A stretch of 20,836 nucleotides of DNA from Candidatus Krumholzibacteriota bacterium (GTDB lineage Bacteria > Krumholzibacteriota > Krumholzibacteriia > Krumholzibacteriales > Krumholzibacteriaceae). Below the pieces are notes generated by a model. The model was not told the DNA's origin. It did not search any database and saw nothing but the letters and a program-made list of their open reading frames with translations. Below, in pieces: positions 13,588-20,836 of this stretch. The position numbers and the translations under genes are program-made. Each line of letters begins with the position of its first letter. The first letter of the stretch is position 1. The DNA lies in assembly GCA_016932415.1 (NCBI GenBank), contig JAFGCX010000037.1, positions 1-20,836 on the forward strand. Reading direction: 5' to 3'.

Positions 13588-14496
13588 ATGATCAGGAAAA
13601 ATGAATATTTTGCTCTGACGGTCGGACTTGTCTCGATATCGTTCGCCGCGATATTCATCAAACTTGCGCAGGCGCCCGCTCCGGTCGTTTCCGCGTTGAG
13701 AATGATATTCTCAACGCTGCTGATAATCCCATACGCGATGTGTTCGAAAAATTTCAGAAGAGAGATTGCGTCCCTGTCGATCAACGACGCGGCGCTCCTT
13801 GTTTTCTCTGGAATACTGCTCGCCGCTCATTTTCTTTCATGGATAACTTCTCTTTCCCTTACCGGAATAACGAGCAGCATAGTCTTTGTAACGACGAGTC
13901 CGCTTTTTGTCGCTTTGTACACCGTGATCTTTTTCAGGGAGAAGGTGTCCGGGTCTTTCTGGGCCGGGCTGGTGATCGCGGCGACAGGCATTCTGATAAT
14001 GGCGGGAGGGAATATGCTTGCAGGTGGTGAGAATTGGAAGGGAGACCTGCTTGCCGTCGCCGGGGCAGTCTCTGCGGCCGGTTATTTCCTCGTCGGAAGC
14101 CGGCTAAGATCGAGATTATCGTTGATCACGTATATAATGCCCGTATATCTGATTTCGGCCGTGATCCTTACAGCGGCCGTCCCGGTCTGCGGGGAAAGAT
14201 TGACAGGTCATCCCGCGCGGAGTTACCTGTATTGTCTTCTTATGGCAGCCGTCTGCCAGCTGGCCGGGCATACCGTCTTCAACTGGGCTCTGAAAAGAGT
14301 AAAAGCGGCCGTTGTGACCCTTTCGATCCTCGGAGAACCGGTAGGAACGACCCTGCTGGCCTTTCTGATACTTGACAAGACCCCGGCTGCTGCGGAAATG
14401 GCAGGAGGGGTGTTTGTACTGGCCGGGATATTCACGGCGATCTATTGTAATCCTGGAGTGACGGTGGCGCGCCGGGCGAAGCAGGTCCGATCATAA
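13588..14496 (+). CDS. EamA/DMT-family transporter
   Basis: A 302-residue drug/metabolite-superfamily protein of the EamA type with ten predicted helices in two homologous halves (about residues 8-138 and 152-285). Typical family segments are visible: the first-half IVFVTTSPLFVALYTVIFFREK and the second-half WALKRVKAAVVTLSILGEPVGTTLLAFLILDKTP, the paired EamA signatures. Substrates range over amino acids, nucleosides and metabolites, so none can be named. GGGAG lies 13 bases before the ATG; a four-codon ATG-AGT-GCA-TGA frame in that interval ends on the start codon (ATGA at 13588) and may couple initiation. The stop overlaps the minus-strand TPR gene by six bases. Confidence 0.9.
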   Translation: MIRKNEYFALTVGLVSISFAAIFIKLAQAPAPVVSALRMIFSTLLIIPYAMCSKNFRREIASLSINDAALLVFSGILLAAHFLSWITSLSLTGITSSIVFVTTSPLFVALYTVIFFREKVSGSFWAGLVIAATGILIMAGGNMLAGGENWKGDLLAVAGAVSAAGYFLVGSRLRSRLSLITYIMPVYLISAVILTAAVPVCGERLTGHPARSYLYCLLMAAVCQLAGHTVFNWALKRVKAAVVTLSILGEPVGTTLLAFLILDKTPAAAEMAGGVFVLAGIFTAIYCNPGVTVARRAKQVRS

Positions 14497-15639
14497 GGTT
14501 ATAAGTATTTCCTTTATTTCTTCTATAAGTGCCCTGTCACCCTGCCATATCCTGATGAATTCCTCAAAAGATTCGCGGGCTTTTTCCTTTTGCCCCATTC
14601 GCATCCTCGTGTGACCGAGGTAGTACAGAGCCCTGGCCGGAAAATCTTCTTTTTTTATGAGTTTTTCAAGCAGTTTAACCCCATCTTCAAACCGGCTGGT
14701 GTTGATGTATACGATGCTCATACCAAGAGGTATGTCAGTATCGTCCGGATCGAGCATGTAAGCCCTGTCCCAGTATTCGAGAGCCTTTTCATAATTACCT
14801 GTCTTCATATATGTGTTGGCTATCCCGATCAGGGGACGCGAATCGTTCTTATCCTTGAAGATGGCGAGCTGAAAATATTTTTCCGCTTTCGAGAAATCTT
14901 TCAACTCGAAACAGGCATAGCCGAGATATGTGTAGAGTTCGCCGTCGGATCTGCCATTCTCTCCCGCAAAGTGCAGGGTCTCCAGGGCGTCTTCATACAT
15001 GTGTCTCGCGACCATGACCTTTCCCAGGAGCATCAGAAGGTCTTTATCGGTCGGGTAAGTATACCTGATCGAGAGGAGTTGCGCGTACGCTTCAGTGTAG
15101 TTACCCTGTTCATAGTAAGCTTCGGCGAGTATGAGATTGCCGCGAAGATCCCTCGTTGATATGTTCAGGGCGATAGTTGAATATTTTTCGGCTGTTTTGT
15201 ACTGTTTCTGCCTGAGGGCGCATGAAGCCAGGCCCAGGTACGGGGTGAAGAAATTCTTCCTTAAGGCGATCGCCATATTATACGATTTTTTCGCTTCAGA
15301 TATCCTGTCCTGTGCTTCAAGAGCCTGTCCCAGGGCGGCATGGATCTCGGGGTCGGAGTTTCCGGTCTTCGCCGCTTCCTTTAGATAGAATTCCGCTTTG
15401 CTGAACCTTTCGAGTTCGAGCATGGCAATTCCCAGATTATAATTGGTCTCAGTGTCATCGGGCCTTTCCTTCAGGACCAGTTCCCAATTTTTGACGGCCA
15501 GGTCGAGATCTCCCTTTTCGGCGTAATCAACGCCAAGATTATAATGTTTCAGAGTATCGTCGGAACAGGAAGAGAAGAGCCAGGTCGCCAGGACAATCGT
15601 CAATATAAGGATTCCCGAAATATTCCTTTTTAAGTTCAT
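14491..15639 (-). CDS. TPR repeat lipoprotein
   Basis: A 382-residue predicted lipoprotein. The signal peptide ends in LFSSC, with Cys25 as the acylation site. The rest is an array of tetratricopeptide repeats of about 34 residues, starting with HYNLGVDYAEKGDLDLAVKNWE and including TNYNLGIAMLELERFSKAEFYLKEA, GYACFELKDFSKAEKYFQLA and ANTYMKTGNYEKALEYWDRA, roughly nine to ten repeats to the C-terminus. Such proteins act as interaction scaffolds in the periplasm or outer membrane. AAGGA nine bases before the ATG supports the start. It overlaps the transporter tail-to-tail by six bases and is transcribed divergently from the hdr-mvh operon, sharing a 275-base regulatory gap. Confidence 0.88.
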   Translation of the reverse strand: MNLKRNISGILILTIVLATWLFSSCSDDTLKHYNLGVDYAEKGDLDLAVKNWELVLKERPDDTETNYNLGIAMLELERFSKAEFYLKEAAKTGNSDPEIHAALGQALEAQDRISEAKKSYNMAIALRKNFFTPYLGLASCALRQKQYKTAEKYSTIALNISTRDLRGNLILAEAYYEQGNYTEAYAQLLSIRYTYPTDKDLLMLLGKVMVARHMYEDALETLHFAGENGRSDGELYTYLGYACFELKDFSKAEKYFQLAIFKDKNDSRPLIGIANTYMKTGNYEKALEYWDRAYMLDPDDTDIPLGMSIVYINTSRFEDGVKLLEKLIKKEDFPARALYYLGHTRMRMGQKEKARESFEEFIRIWQGDRALIEEIKEILITL

Positions 15640-15678
15640 CTTCGAATATCCTTTCTGGAGAGGCGGATTTTAATCTGA

Positions 15679-15694
15679 TTACAATATAATGTAA
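15679..15694. promoter_or_regulatory. palindromic site before the TPR gene
   Basis: TTACA and TGTAA arms with a six-base AT-only spacer form a 16-base dyad. Its centre reads TATATT-like on the minus strand, so it could overlap the -10 region of the TPR gene about 40 bases upstream of its start. It has the size of a dimeric repressor or activator site, but no known regulator consensus fits firmly. Confidence 0.4.
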
Positions 15695-15810
15695 AAAATA
15701 TCTGATCAAAAGAAGATTTAACAGGTGCCAGGACGCGAAATAGCCATATTTTGAACATATAAATTCATTTGTTTGGTTTGGAAGCTTTAGAGAGGACTTT
15801 CAAATTATAG

Positions 15811-15838
15811 TTGACTTTTTGCTTTATAGGTGTAAAGT
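15811..15838 (+). promoter_or_regulatory. putative promoter of the hdr-mvh operon
   Basis: TTGACT (15811-15816) and TAAAGT (15833-15838) are separated by 16 bases and match the housekeeping consensus at five and four of six positions. The resulting leader of about 70 bases before hdrC contains a nine-T run and a dyad. No better candidate is seen on the plus strand of this gap. Confidence 0.5.
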
Positions 15839-15856
15839 GTTCTCTTGTATTCGTTA

Positions 15857-15881
15857 TTTTTTTTTGCGCGTTACCAGGTAA
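15857..15881 (+). promoter_or_regulatory. T tract and palindrome in the hdr leader
   Basis: Nine consecutive T (15857-15865) are followed by the palindrome TTACCAGGTAA (15871-15881), about 33 bases before the hdrC start. No stem precedes the T tract, so it is not a classical attenuator. The palindrome may be an operator just downstream of the predicted start of transcription. Function is inference. Confidence 0.35.
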
Positions 15882-15914
15882 TACGGGTCAACAAGACGAG
15901 AGGTAAGTGGTTAA

Positions 15915-16493
15915 ATGCTTGAAAAAGAAGTGTGTTACGAAGCCACTCTCGATCATGATTTTCTTGATGAGATCTATTCGCTACCGGGAGGGAAAGAGAT
16001 CAAGAGGTGCATCCAGTGCGGAACATGCACTGGGTCCTGCCCGCAGGCATGTCAGATGGATCACGCGCCGCGGAAGATCTTTTCACTGATCCGGGCGGGA
16101 TTTCGAGATGAAGTACTCCGGTCGAACACGGTATGGCTCTGTTCTTCATGCTATTCCTGCGCCGTGAGATGTCCCAAGGAGATCAAGATCACCGATGTGA
16201 TGTATGCGCTCAAGAGGCTTGCCATCAAGGAAGGAAAAGCGAAAAGAGGAAAGAAGGCGACGATCCTTTCCAGGAACTTCGTTGGGATGGTCAACAAATA
16301 TGGCCGGAATCACGAGACTGAACTGATGACAAGATATATCCTCGCGGCAGAACCGTTCAACCTGTTTAGTTTCGTCCCGCAGGGGATGAAACTGTTCGTA
16401 AACGGACGCCTGCCTGTCATGCCTCACAAGATCAGGAATCTCGATCAGCTGAGAAAGATAATGGAAAAAGTCGAAGAGCTGGGGGAGATATAG
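15915..16493 (+). CDS. hdrC: heterodisulfide reductase-type subunit C, two [4Fe-4S] clusters
   Basis: HdrC carries electrons between HdrA and HdrB through two [4Fe-4S] clusters. The 192-residue protein has both binding motifs: C32-C35-C38-C42-P and C76-C79-C82-C86-P, the second in VWLCSSCYSCAVRCP. The rest is helical, as in methanogen and bacterial HdrC. It lacks a membrane helix, so it belongs to the soluble HdrABC type rather than the membrane HdrE-linked type. GAGAGG about eleven bases before the ATG sets the start. It is the first gene of a six-gene unit (hdrC-hdrB-hdrA-mvhD-mvhG-mvhA) and its stop abuts the hdrB start. The physiological disulfide substrate in this bacterium is not known. 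Confidence 0.93.
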   Translation: MLEKEVCYEATLDHDFLDEIYSLPGGKEIKRCIQCGTCTGSCPQACQMDHAPRKIFSLIRAGFRDEVLRSNTVWLCSSCYSCAVRCPKEIKITDVMYALKRLAIKEGKAKRGKKATILSRNFVGMVNKYGRNHETELMTRYILAAEPFNLFSFVPQGMKLFVNGRLPVMPHKIRNLDQLRKIMEKVEELGEI

Positions 16494-17369
16494 ATGAAAT
16501 ATACATATTATCCAGGCTGTTCAGTCAAGGCCACCGCGAATCTCTACCAGGAATCGATCGACGCGATCGCGCCCGTTATCGGGATCGAGCTCGAGGAACT
16601 CGATGACTGGAACTGCTGCGGCGCCACTGCCTATATGTCAGTGAGAGAATTGATGAGTTTCGCGATCTCGGCTAGAAACCTTGCTCTGGCGGAAAAGCAT
16701 CACCGTGACCTGGTCACTCCATGCAGCGCCTGTTACCTGGTCCTTAACAAGACCAATCATTATTTCGAAGAATATCCAGATATGAGGAAAAAACTCGGTC
16801 AGGCACTGGAAGCCGGGGGCCTGAGTTACAGCGGTAATATCAGGGTCCGACACATACTCGATGTCATAGTAAACGACATAGGTATGGAGAGGATCTCATC
16901 GCTTGTAAAGAAGAGACTCGACGGGCTCAAGGTAGCTCCCTACTATGGCTGCCAGATCGTAAGGCCGGAAATGGGTTTTGACGATCCGGACGATCCGCAG
17001 TCTATGGACGTTCTTATAGAGACACTTGGAGCCGAAGCGGTGAAGTATTCCATGAAGACGAAGTGCTGCGGCGCCTCTCTCATGGGGACCGAGGAGAAGA
17101 TGGCACTCAAACTCTGCCGGGAATTGCTTATGGACGCGGAGAATAACGGAGCGCACTGCATAATCACTCTCTGCCCTCTTTGCCAGATGAACCTCGATAT
17201 ATATCAATCCAAAGTGAACAGTCTTTTTAAAACGAAATTCAATATCCCTGTCATTTACTTTTCGCAACTGATAGGCCTGGCCCTGGGAATCAAATCATCG
17301 GAGCTGGGGATGAAACGTCTTGGTGTCAAAGTATCCGGAGAAATGAAAAGAATTATTGAGGGAGCGTGA
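16494..17369 (+). CDS. hdrB: heterodisulfide reductase-type subunit B, catalytic CCG-domain protein
   Basis: HdrB is the subunit that reduces the disulfide in methanogens using two noncubane [4Fe-4S] clusters held by CCG domains. Both cysteine-rich domains are complete. The first has C9, C41-C42-G43 and C77-x-x-C80; the second has C153, C191-C192-G193 and C227-x-x-C230. The 291-residue length is normal. With all ligands present, heterodisulfide-like chemistry is structurally possible. In bacteria that lack coenzymes M and B the substrate may be another disulfide or a different acceptor; this is inference. GGGGGAG before the ATG serves as ribosome-binding site. The start follows the hdrC stop with no gap, indicating coupled expression. 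Confidence 0.95.
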   Translation: MKYTYYPGCSVKATANLYQESIDAIAPVIGIELEELDDWNCCGATAYMSVRELMSFAISARNLALAEKHHRDLVTPCSACYLVLNKTNHYFEEYPDMRKKLGQALEAGGLSYSGNIRVRHILDVIVNDIGMERISSLVKKRLDGLKVAPYYGCQIVRPEMGFDDPDDPQSMDVLIETLGAEAVKYSMKTKCCGASLMGTEEKMALKLCRELLMDAENNGAHCIITLCPLCQMNLDIYQSKVNSLFKTKFNIPVIYFSQLIGLALGIKSSELGMKRLGVKVSGEMKRIIEGA

Positions 17370-17370
17370 A

Positions 17371-19356
17371 ATGGCTGTACGCATAGGTGTTTACATCTGC
17401 CACTGCGGGACTAACATCGCCGGCAAGGTCAATATCGACGAGGTCGTCGAATTTACCAGGAGCCTCGAGAATGTTTCGCTCGTGAGAGATTACAAATTCA
17501 TGTGTTCTGATCCCGGTCAGGCTCTCCTTCAGAAAGATGTAGAGGATGGTCTGATCGACAGAGTCGTAGTCGCCTCGTGTTCTCCTCTCATGCACGAGAA
17601 CACATTCAGGAAGGCGACCGAGAGGGGCGGATTGAATCCGTACCTCTTCACGATGGCTAATATAAGGGAACAGTGTTCCTGGGTGCATATCGATTCAGAT
17701 CGGACGACTGATAAAGCGAAAGATCTGATATCGGCAGCGGTAAGAAGGGCGTTCCTGCTCGAGCCGCTGACGAAACGGGAAGTTCCGATCAATCCGAGGA
17801 CTGTCGTCATAGGGGGGGGTATTGCAGGCATTCAGGCTGCCCTCGATCTCGCCGAAGCTGGCAAGGAAGTCGTGCTTGTCGAAAGAGAACCTTCGATCGG
17901 GGGGCATATGGCGAAGTTCGACAAGACGTTCCCGACCCTCGACTGCTCCGCCTGTATTCTCACGCCGAGGATGGTCTCCGTAGGGCAGCATCCGAAGATA
18001 GAATTGATGACGTATTCCGAGGTAGAGGATGTCAGCGGATATGTCGGCAATTTCAATATCCGCGTGAGAAAAAAAGCGAGGTATGTCGATCCGGAACTCT
18101 GCAACGGATGCGGAGCATGCTGGGAGAAATGTCCAGGTACGAGGGTCCCGAGAAAAGGGAATGTGCACGAAAAACTCTCCCTCGGACCGACCACATCGAT
18201 ATATATGCCTTTCATGCAGGCAGTCCCCGCTATTCCCGTCATTGATACGACGACATGTCTTTACTTCAAGGATGACAAGCACGCCTGCGGCCTCTGCGCC
18301 AAGGAATGCGAAAGAGGCGCTATCAAATATGACATGGAAGACGAACTTGTCGATTTTGAAGTGGGAAATATAATCCTGGCGACCGGATTCCAGACATTCG
18401 ATCCGTCAGTGATTACACGCTATGGATACGGGAAGTTGGATAACATCATGACAGCGATCGAATTCGAGATCATGAACTGCGCGTCGGGATCGACGGGCGG
18501 AAAGATCCAGATGGCTGACGGCAGCGAACCGAAATCGATCGGTATAGTCCATTGCGTGGGAAGCAGGGATAACCATTATCATGATTATTGTTCGAGAGTA
18601 TGCTGCATGTATTCCCTGAAGTATTCGCATCTGATCAAGGAAAAGACCGATGCCGAAGTATACGAGTTCTATATCGATATGAGGTGTTTCGGTAAAGGGT
18701 ACGAGGAGTTCTATGACAGGCTTCTCACTGAGGATGTAAGGTTCATCAGGGGCAAGGTCGCCGAGATAACCGATGTCGCGGTCAATGACGCTGAAAAAGG
18801 AAAACTTATTGTCAGGGTCGAAGACACGCTTGTGGGCAGCGTAAGGCGGGTCCCGCTCGATATGGTCGTTCTCAGCACCGGGCTTGAAGGGCACGATACT
18901 CTTCCGGCGATCGCGAAAAAATGCAGCGTATCGATAGGAAGAGACGGGTTTATAATCGAGAAACATCCGAAACTCGGTCCGGTATCGACCGCCACCGATG
19001 GCGTCTTCATCGCTGGAGCCTGCCAGTCTCCAAAAGATATTCCAGATACTGTCGCGCAGGCATCAGCAGCTTCAAGCGCCGTGCTTTCGATGATCACAAG
19101 GGAAAAGATCGAGATCGAAGCGGCTACCGCGGAAGTCGATGAAGAAAAGTGTTCAGGGTGCAAATTGTGCAATACGCTATGTCCGTATCTCGCGGTGAAA
19201 TACGATGAAGAAAAGGGTGTATCTGTCGTCAATCAGGCGCTATGCAAGGGTTGCGGGACATGCGTGGCAGGATGTCCCAGCGGCGCGATATCAGCAAAGC
19301 ACTTTGAGGATCGACAGATATTCGCAGAAATAGAAGGTATCTTTTCAGGATTATAA
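17371..19356 (+). CDS. hdrA: heterodisulfide reductase-type subunit A, FAD/iron-sulfur electron-bifurcating protein
   Basis: HdrA carries the FAD that splits electron pairs between ferredoxin and HdrB in the HdrABC-MvhAGD complex. The 661-residue protein shows an N-terminal domain starting YICHCG (C10, C12), the FAD dinucleotide motif GGGIAG (148-153), a ferredoxin insert with C244-C247-C250-C254, a cysteine group in CSRVCCMYSLK, a second FAD-domain half (VFIAGACQSPKDIPDT), and two C-terminal [4Fe-4S] motifs at C594-C597-C600-C604 and C625-C628-C631-C635. These final clusters are the expected ferredoxin exit. No UGA (selenocysteine) codon interrupts it. The start is the ATG at 17371, with GAGGGAG about six bases upstream; a TTG at 17356 lies inside hdrB and is rejected. 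A run of eight G (17812-17819) lies in the FAD motif. Confidence 0.97.
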   Translation: MAVRIGVYICHCGTNIAGKVNIDEVVEFTRSLENVSLVRDYKFMCSDPGQALLQKDVEDGLIDRVVVASCSPLMHENTFRKATERGGLNPYLFTMANIREQCSWVHIDSDRTTDKAKDLISAAVRRAFLLEPLTKREVPINPRTVVIGGGIAGIQAALDLAEAGKEVVLVEREPSIGGHMAKFDKTFPTLDCSACILTPRMVSVGQHPKIELMTYSEVEDVSGYVGNFNIRVRKKARYVDPELCNGCGACWEKCPGTRVPRKGNVHEKLSLGPTTSIYMPFMQAVPAIPVIDTTTCLYFKDDKHACGLCAKECERGAIKYDMEDELVDFEVGNIILATGFQTFDPSVITRYGYGKLDNIMTAIEFEIMNCASGSTGGKIQMADGSEPKSIGIVHCVGSRDNHYHDYCSRVCCMYSLKYSHLIKEKTDAEVYEFYIDMRCFGKGYEEFYDRLLTEDVRFIRGKVAEITDVAVNDAEKGKLIVRVEDTLVGSVRRVPLDMVVLSTGLEGHDTLPAIAKKCSVSIGRDGFIIEKHPKLGPVSTATDGVFIAGACQSPKDIPDTVAQASAASSAVLSMITREKIEIEAATAEVDEEKCSGCKLCNTLCPYLAVKYDEEKGVSVVNQALCKGCGTCVAGCPSGAISAKHFEDRQIFAEIEGIFSGL

Positions 19357-19388
19357 AACCTGTTTCCAAGCCCGAAGGGATAATAGAT

Positions 19389-19877
19389 ATGTCATTTGAA
19401 CCGAAGATCGTTGGTTTCCTCTGCAACTGGTGTTCCTACACCGGAGCAGATCTTGCGGGAACCGCGAGGATAAAGTATTCGCCCAATATCCGATCGATAA
19501 GGGTGATGTGCAGCGGAAGGATTGAGCCGACTTTCATAGTGAAAGCTTTATACGAGGGGGCTGACGGTGTTCTGATAGCGGGATGCCATCCAGGCGACTG
19601 TCATTACCAGGAAGGTAACTATAAGGCTCTGAGAAGGCACAGGATGCTGAGGCTGATCCTCCCAGGTTTCGGCATTGAACCTGAAAGAGTCCGGCTTGAA
19701 TGGGTCGCAGCTTCAGAAGGGGAGAGATTCGCGACGATCGTGGACGAATTTACCGAACAGATCAGGAAGCTTGGCCCCCTTAACGTCCGCGATTCACTTG
19801 AAATGATCCTGAGTGAGGATGTCATTTTAAATCTCGATTCAGCCATGGAAGAAGGCGGTGACGCCAATGAAGCTTAA
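19389..19877 (+). CDS. mvhD: MvhD-type [2Fe-2S] subunit linking hydrogenase to HdrA
   Basis: MvhD (also named VhuD) is the small iron-sulfur protein that hands electrons from the MvhAG hydrogenase to HdrA. The 162-residue sequence has the family pattern: FLCNWCSYTGADLAG with C12 and C15, then VMCSGRIEP with C41, and GCHPGDCHY with C66 and C71, which ligate a [2Fe-2S] cluster. The hydrophobic core ALYEGADGVLIAG is also typical. All five cysteines are encoded as cysteine, not selenocysteine. GAAGGGA eight bases before the ATG sets the start, 32 bases after hdrA, the widest gap in the operon. The last eleven bases overlap the start of mvhG. Confidence 0.93.
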   Translation: MSFEPKIVGFLCNWCSYTGADLAGTARIKYSPNIRSIRVMCSGRIEPTFIVKALYEGADGVLIAGCHPGDCHYQEGNYKALRRHRMLRLILPGFGIEPERVRLEWVAASEGERFATIVDEFTEQIRKLGPLNVRDSLEMILSEDVILNLDSAMEEGGDANEA

Positions 19878-20820
19878 AACTGGAATATATTGGGGAGCAG
19901 GTTGCGGTGGATGCGATGTGGCGGTTCTGGACGTACACGAGAAGATCCTTACTGTGGCCGAGAAAATGGAACTTCTGTTCTGGCCGATCGCGATGGACTT
20001 CAAATACGAAGACGTCGAAGCGATGGATGACAACGAGTTCGACATCGTGATGTATAACGGGGGGATAAGAAACTCCGAGAATGAAGAGATAGCGAGGCTT
20101 CTCAGGAGAAAATCCAAGGTGATGGTCGCTCTCGGAGCCTGCGCTCACATCGGCGGGCTTATCGCGATGGCGAATTTTCATACAAAAGATTCCATATTGA
20201 ACAGGGTATATCTGGAGACTGAATCGACAGATAATCATGATGCCGTGATTCCGCAGGAAAAATGGGTAAATGGGGAAGAGGAACTTACGCTGCCAAGATT
20301 CCATAATCTTGTGAAGACGCTTGATCAGGTCGTCGATGTCGACTATTACATTCCCGGGTGCCCGCCGGTCCCGGCTCAGATCGTCAACGCCCTGTCGCAG
20401 GTCTGGGAAGGAAAACTTCCCCCGAAAGGATCTGTCATCGGAGCCGGAGCACGCACGCTCTGCGATGAATGTCCTCGGAAAAAGGAAGAAAAAACAATCA
20501 CGGGATTCAAACGTCCCGTGGAGATGATCCCGGAACCTGAAAAATGTCTTCTTGAACAAGGCCTCCTATGCCTTGGACCGGTCACCAGGGAAGGCTGCGG
20601 GGCAAGATGCATAAATACAAACGTCCCTTGCAGGGGATGTTACGGACCTCTCGAAGGAGTGCGTGATCAGGGCGTAAGGATGCTCAGCGCTCTCGCTTCA
20701 GTACTTGATCCGAAGGAAGAAAAGGAAATAGATGAACTGATCAGCCAGATCGCCGATCCACTGAGGACATTTTACAGGTTCAGCGCAGCTGCTTCCATAC
20801 TGAGGAGGAAAAAAGTATGA
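19867..20820 (+). CDS. mvhG: MvhG-type hydrogenase small (iron-sulfur) subunit
   Basis: Small subunit of an F420-non-reducing [NiFe] hydrogenase of group 3c. The 317-residue protein has the proximal-cluster ligands of the NADH-dehydrogenase 20 kDa/hydrogenase family: C13-x-x-C16, C92 in GACAHIGG and C165 in PGCPP. Further cysteines, C199-x-x-C202 and then C227, C235, C244, C248, C255 and C258, fit additional medial and distal clusters as MvhG has. No Tat signal is present, so it acts in the cytoplasm, as the complex requires. The start is the ATG at 19867, not the GTG at 19858, because the protein then begins at the usual KTGIYWGAGCGGC. It overlaps mvhD by eleven bases and its stop overlaps the next ATG (ATGA). 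Confidence 0.92.
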   Translation: MKLKTGIYWGAGCGGCDVAVLDVHEKILTVAEKMELLFWPIAMDFKYEDVEAMDDNEFDIVMYNGGIRNSENEEIARLLRRKSKVMVALGACAHIGGLIAMANFHTKDSILNRVYLETESTDNHDAVIPQEKWVNGEEELTLPRFHNLVKTLDQVVDVDYYIPGCPPVPAQIVNALSQVWEGKLPPKGSVIGAGARTLCDECPRKKEEKTITGFKRPVEMIPEPEKCLLEQGLLCLGPVTREGCGARCINTNVPCRGCYGPLEGVRDQGVRMLSALASVLDPKEEKEIDELISQIADPLRTFYRFSAAASILRRKKV

Positions 20821-20836
20821 GGCGCGTAGAAATAGA
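20817..20836 (+). CDS. mvhA: hydrogenase large subunit (MvhA-like), 5' fragment
   Basis: Only the first 20 bases lie in the window: ATG overlapping the mvhG stop, encoding MRRVEI. A good ribosome-binding site, GAGGAGG, is about seven bases upstream (20802-20808). By position and the MRxxxI start this is probably the [NiFe] catalytic large subunit that completes the Mvh module. Metal-binding cysteines cannot be checked here. The alternative is another downstream gene of the operon. Confidence 0.6.

Noticed and set aside
17695-18282. A 195-codon minus-strand open frame
   Set aside because: It is antisense to hdrA, which has full cofactor motifs across the same stretch. No start signal supports it.
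19822-20559. A 245-codon minus-strand open frame
   Set aside because: It is antisense to mvhG, whose cysteine ligands are all conserved. The antisense translation is rich in Phe and Arg with no domain pattern.
15915-20820. Selenocysteine (UGA) in the Hdr/Mvh genes
   Set aside because: Some HdrA and MvhD homologues use it, but every expected position here is a TGT or TGC cysteine codon and all frames are uninterrupted.
1-20836. CRISPR arrays, tRNA or rRNA genes, insertion sequences, phage or defence genes
   Set aside because: No evenly spaced direct repeats, cloverleaf-like segments, transposase or integrase motifs were found on reading both strands; coding is nearly continuous.

Overview
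The window looks like part of a chromosome from an anaerobic, double-membraned bacterium. An energy-coupled TonB-type protein, two lipoproteins with lipobox cysteines, a probable outer-membrane barrel and several Sec-signal proteins point to a Gram-negative envelope. A GWxTD-type TPR lipoprotein, FG-GAP-type secreted protein and CDS-dense layout suggest the FCB superphylum and its uncultured relatives (Krumholzibacteriota/Eisenbacteria/Latescibacterota-like). That placement is inference. Base composition looks even, near 50% GC by eye. I saw no tRNA, rRNA, IS element, integrase or CRISPR array.

Layout. (1) 1-4203, plus strand: gamma-glutamyltranspeptidase followed by a small FG-GAP-like secreted protein. 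Next comes a promoter and two tandem paralogous secreted proteins of a family I do not recognise, each with one EF-hand-like loop at residues 140-151. (2) 4209-8516: a solitary TonB-like protein (minus), then a tight plus-strand trio (CDP-alcohol phosphatidyltransferase, nitroreductase, small membrane protein). This runs into a large minus-strand TPR/GWxTD lipoprotein. (3) 8697-13501: signalling and envelope genes, namely an HD-GYP protein, a small exported protein with its own promoter and terminator, a barrel-like protein, a stand-alone receiver, a HAMP membrane protein without output domain, and a DUF116 protein. (4) 13588-15639: an EamA transporter overlapping tail-to-tail with a TPR lipoprotein. 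(5) 15915-20836: hdrC-hdrB-hdrA-mvhD-mvhG-mvhA', cut by the window edge.

The last block is the best-supported biological system. HdrABC joined to MvhAGD is the flavin-based electron-bifurcating heterodisulfide reductase/[NiFe] hydrogenase complex known from methanogens. Here MvhD would carry electrons from the MvhAG hydrogenase to the HdrA flavin, which splits them between ferredoxin and the HdrB active site. What HdrB reduces in a bacterium without evident coenzyme M/B chemistry cannot be read from the window. The genes are spaced from an 11-base overlap to 32 bases, so they are probably one transcript from a promoter in the 275-base gap shared with the divergent TPR gene.

The least described item is the pair of EF-hand-loop paralogs. 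Several starts were set by ribosome-binding sites and signal peptides rather than by the longest frame, and these cases are noted per gene.
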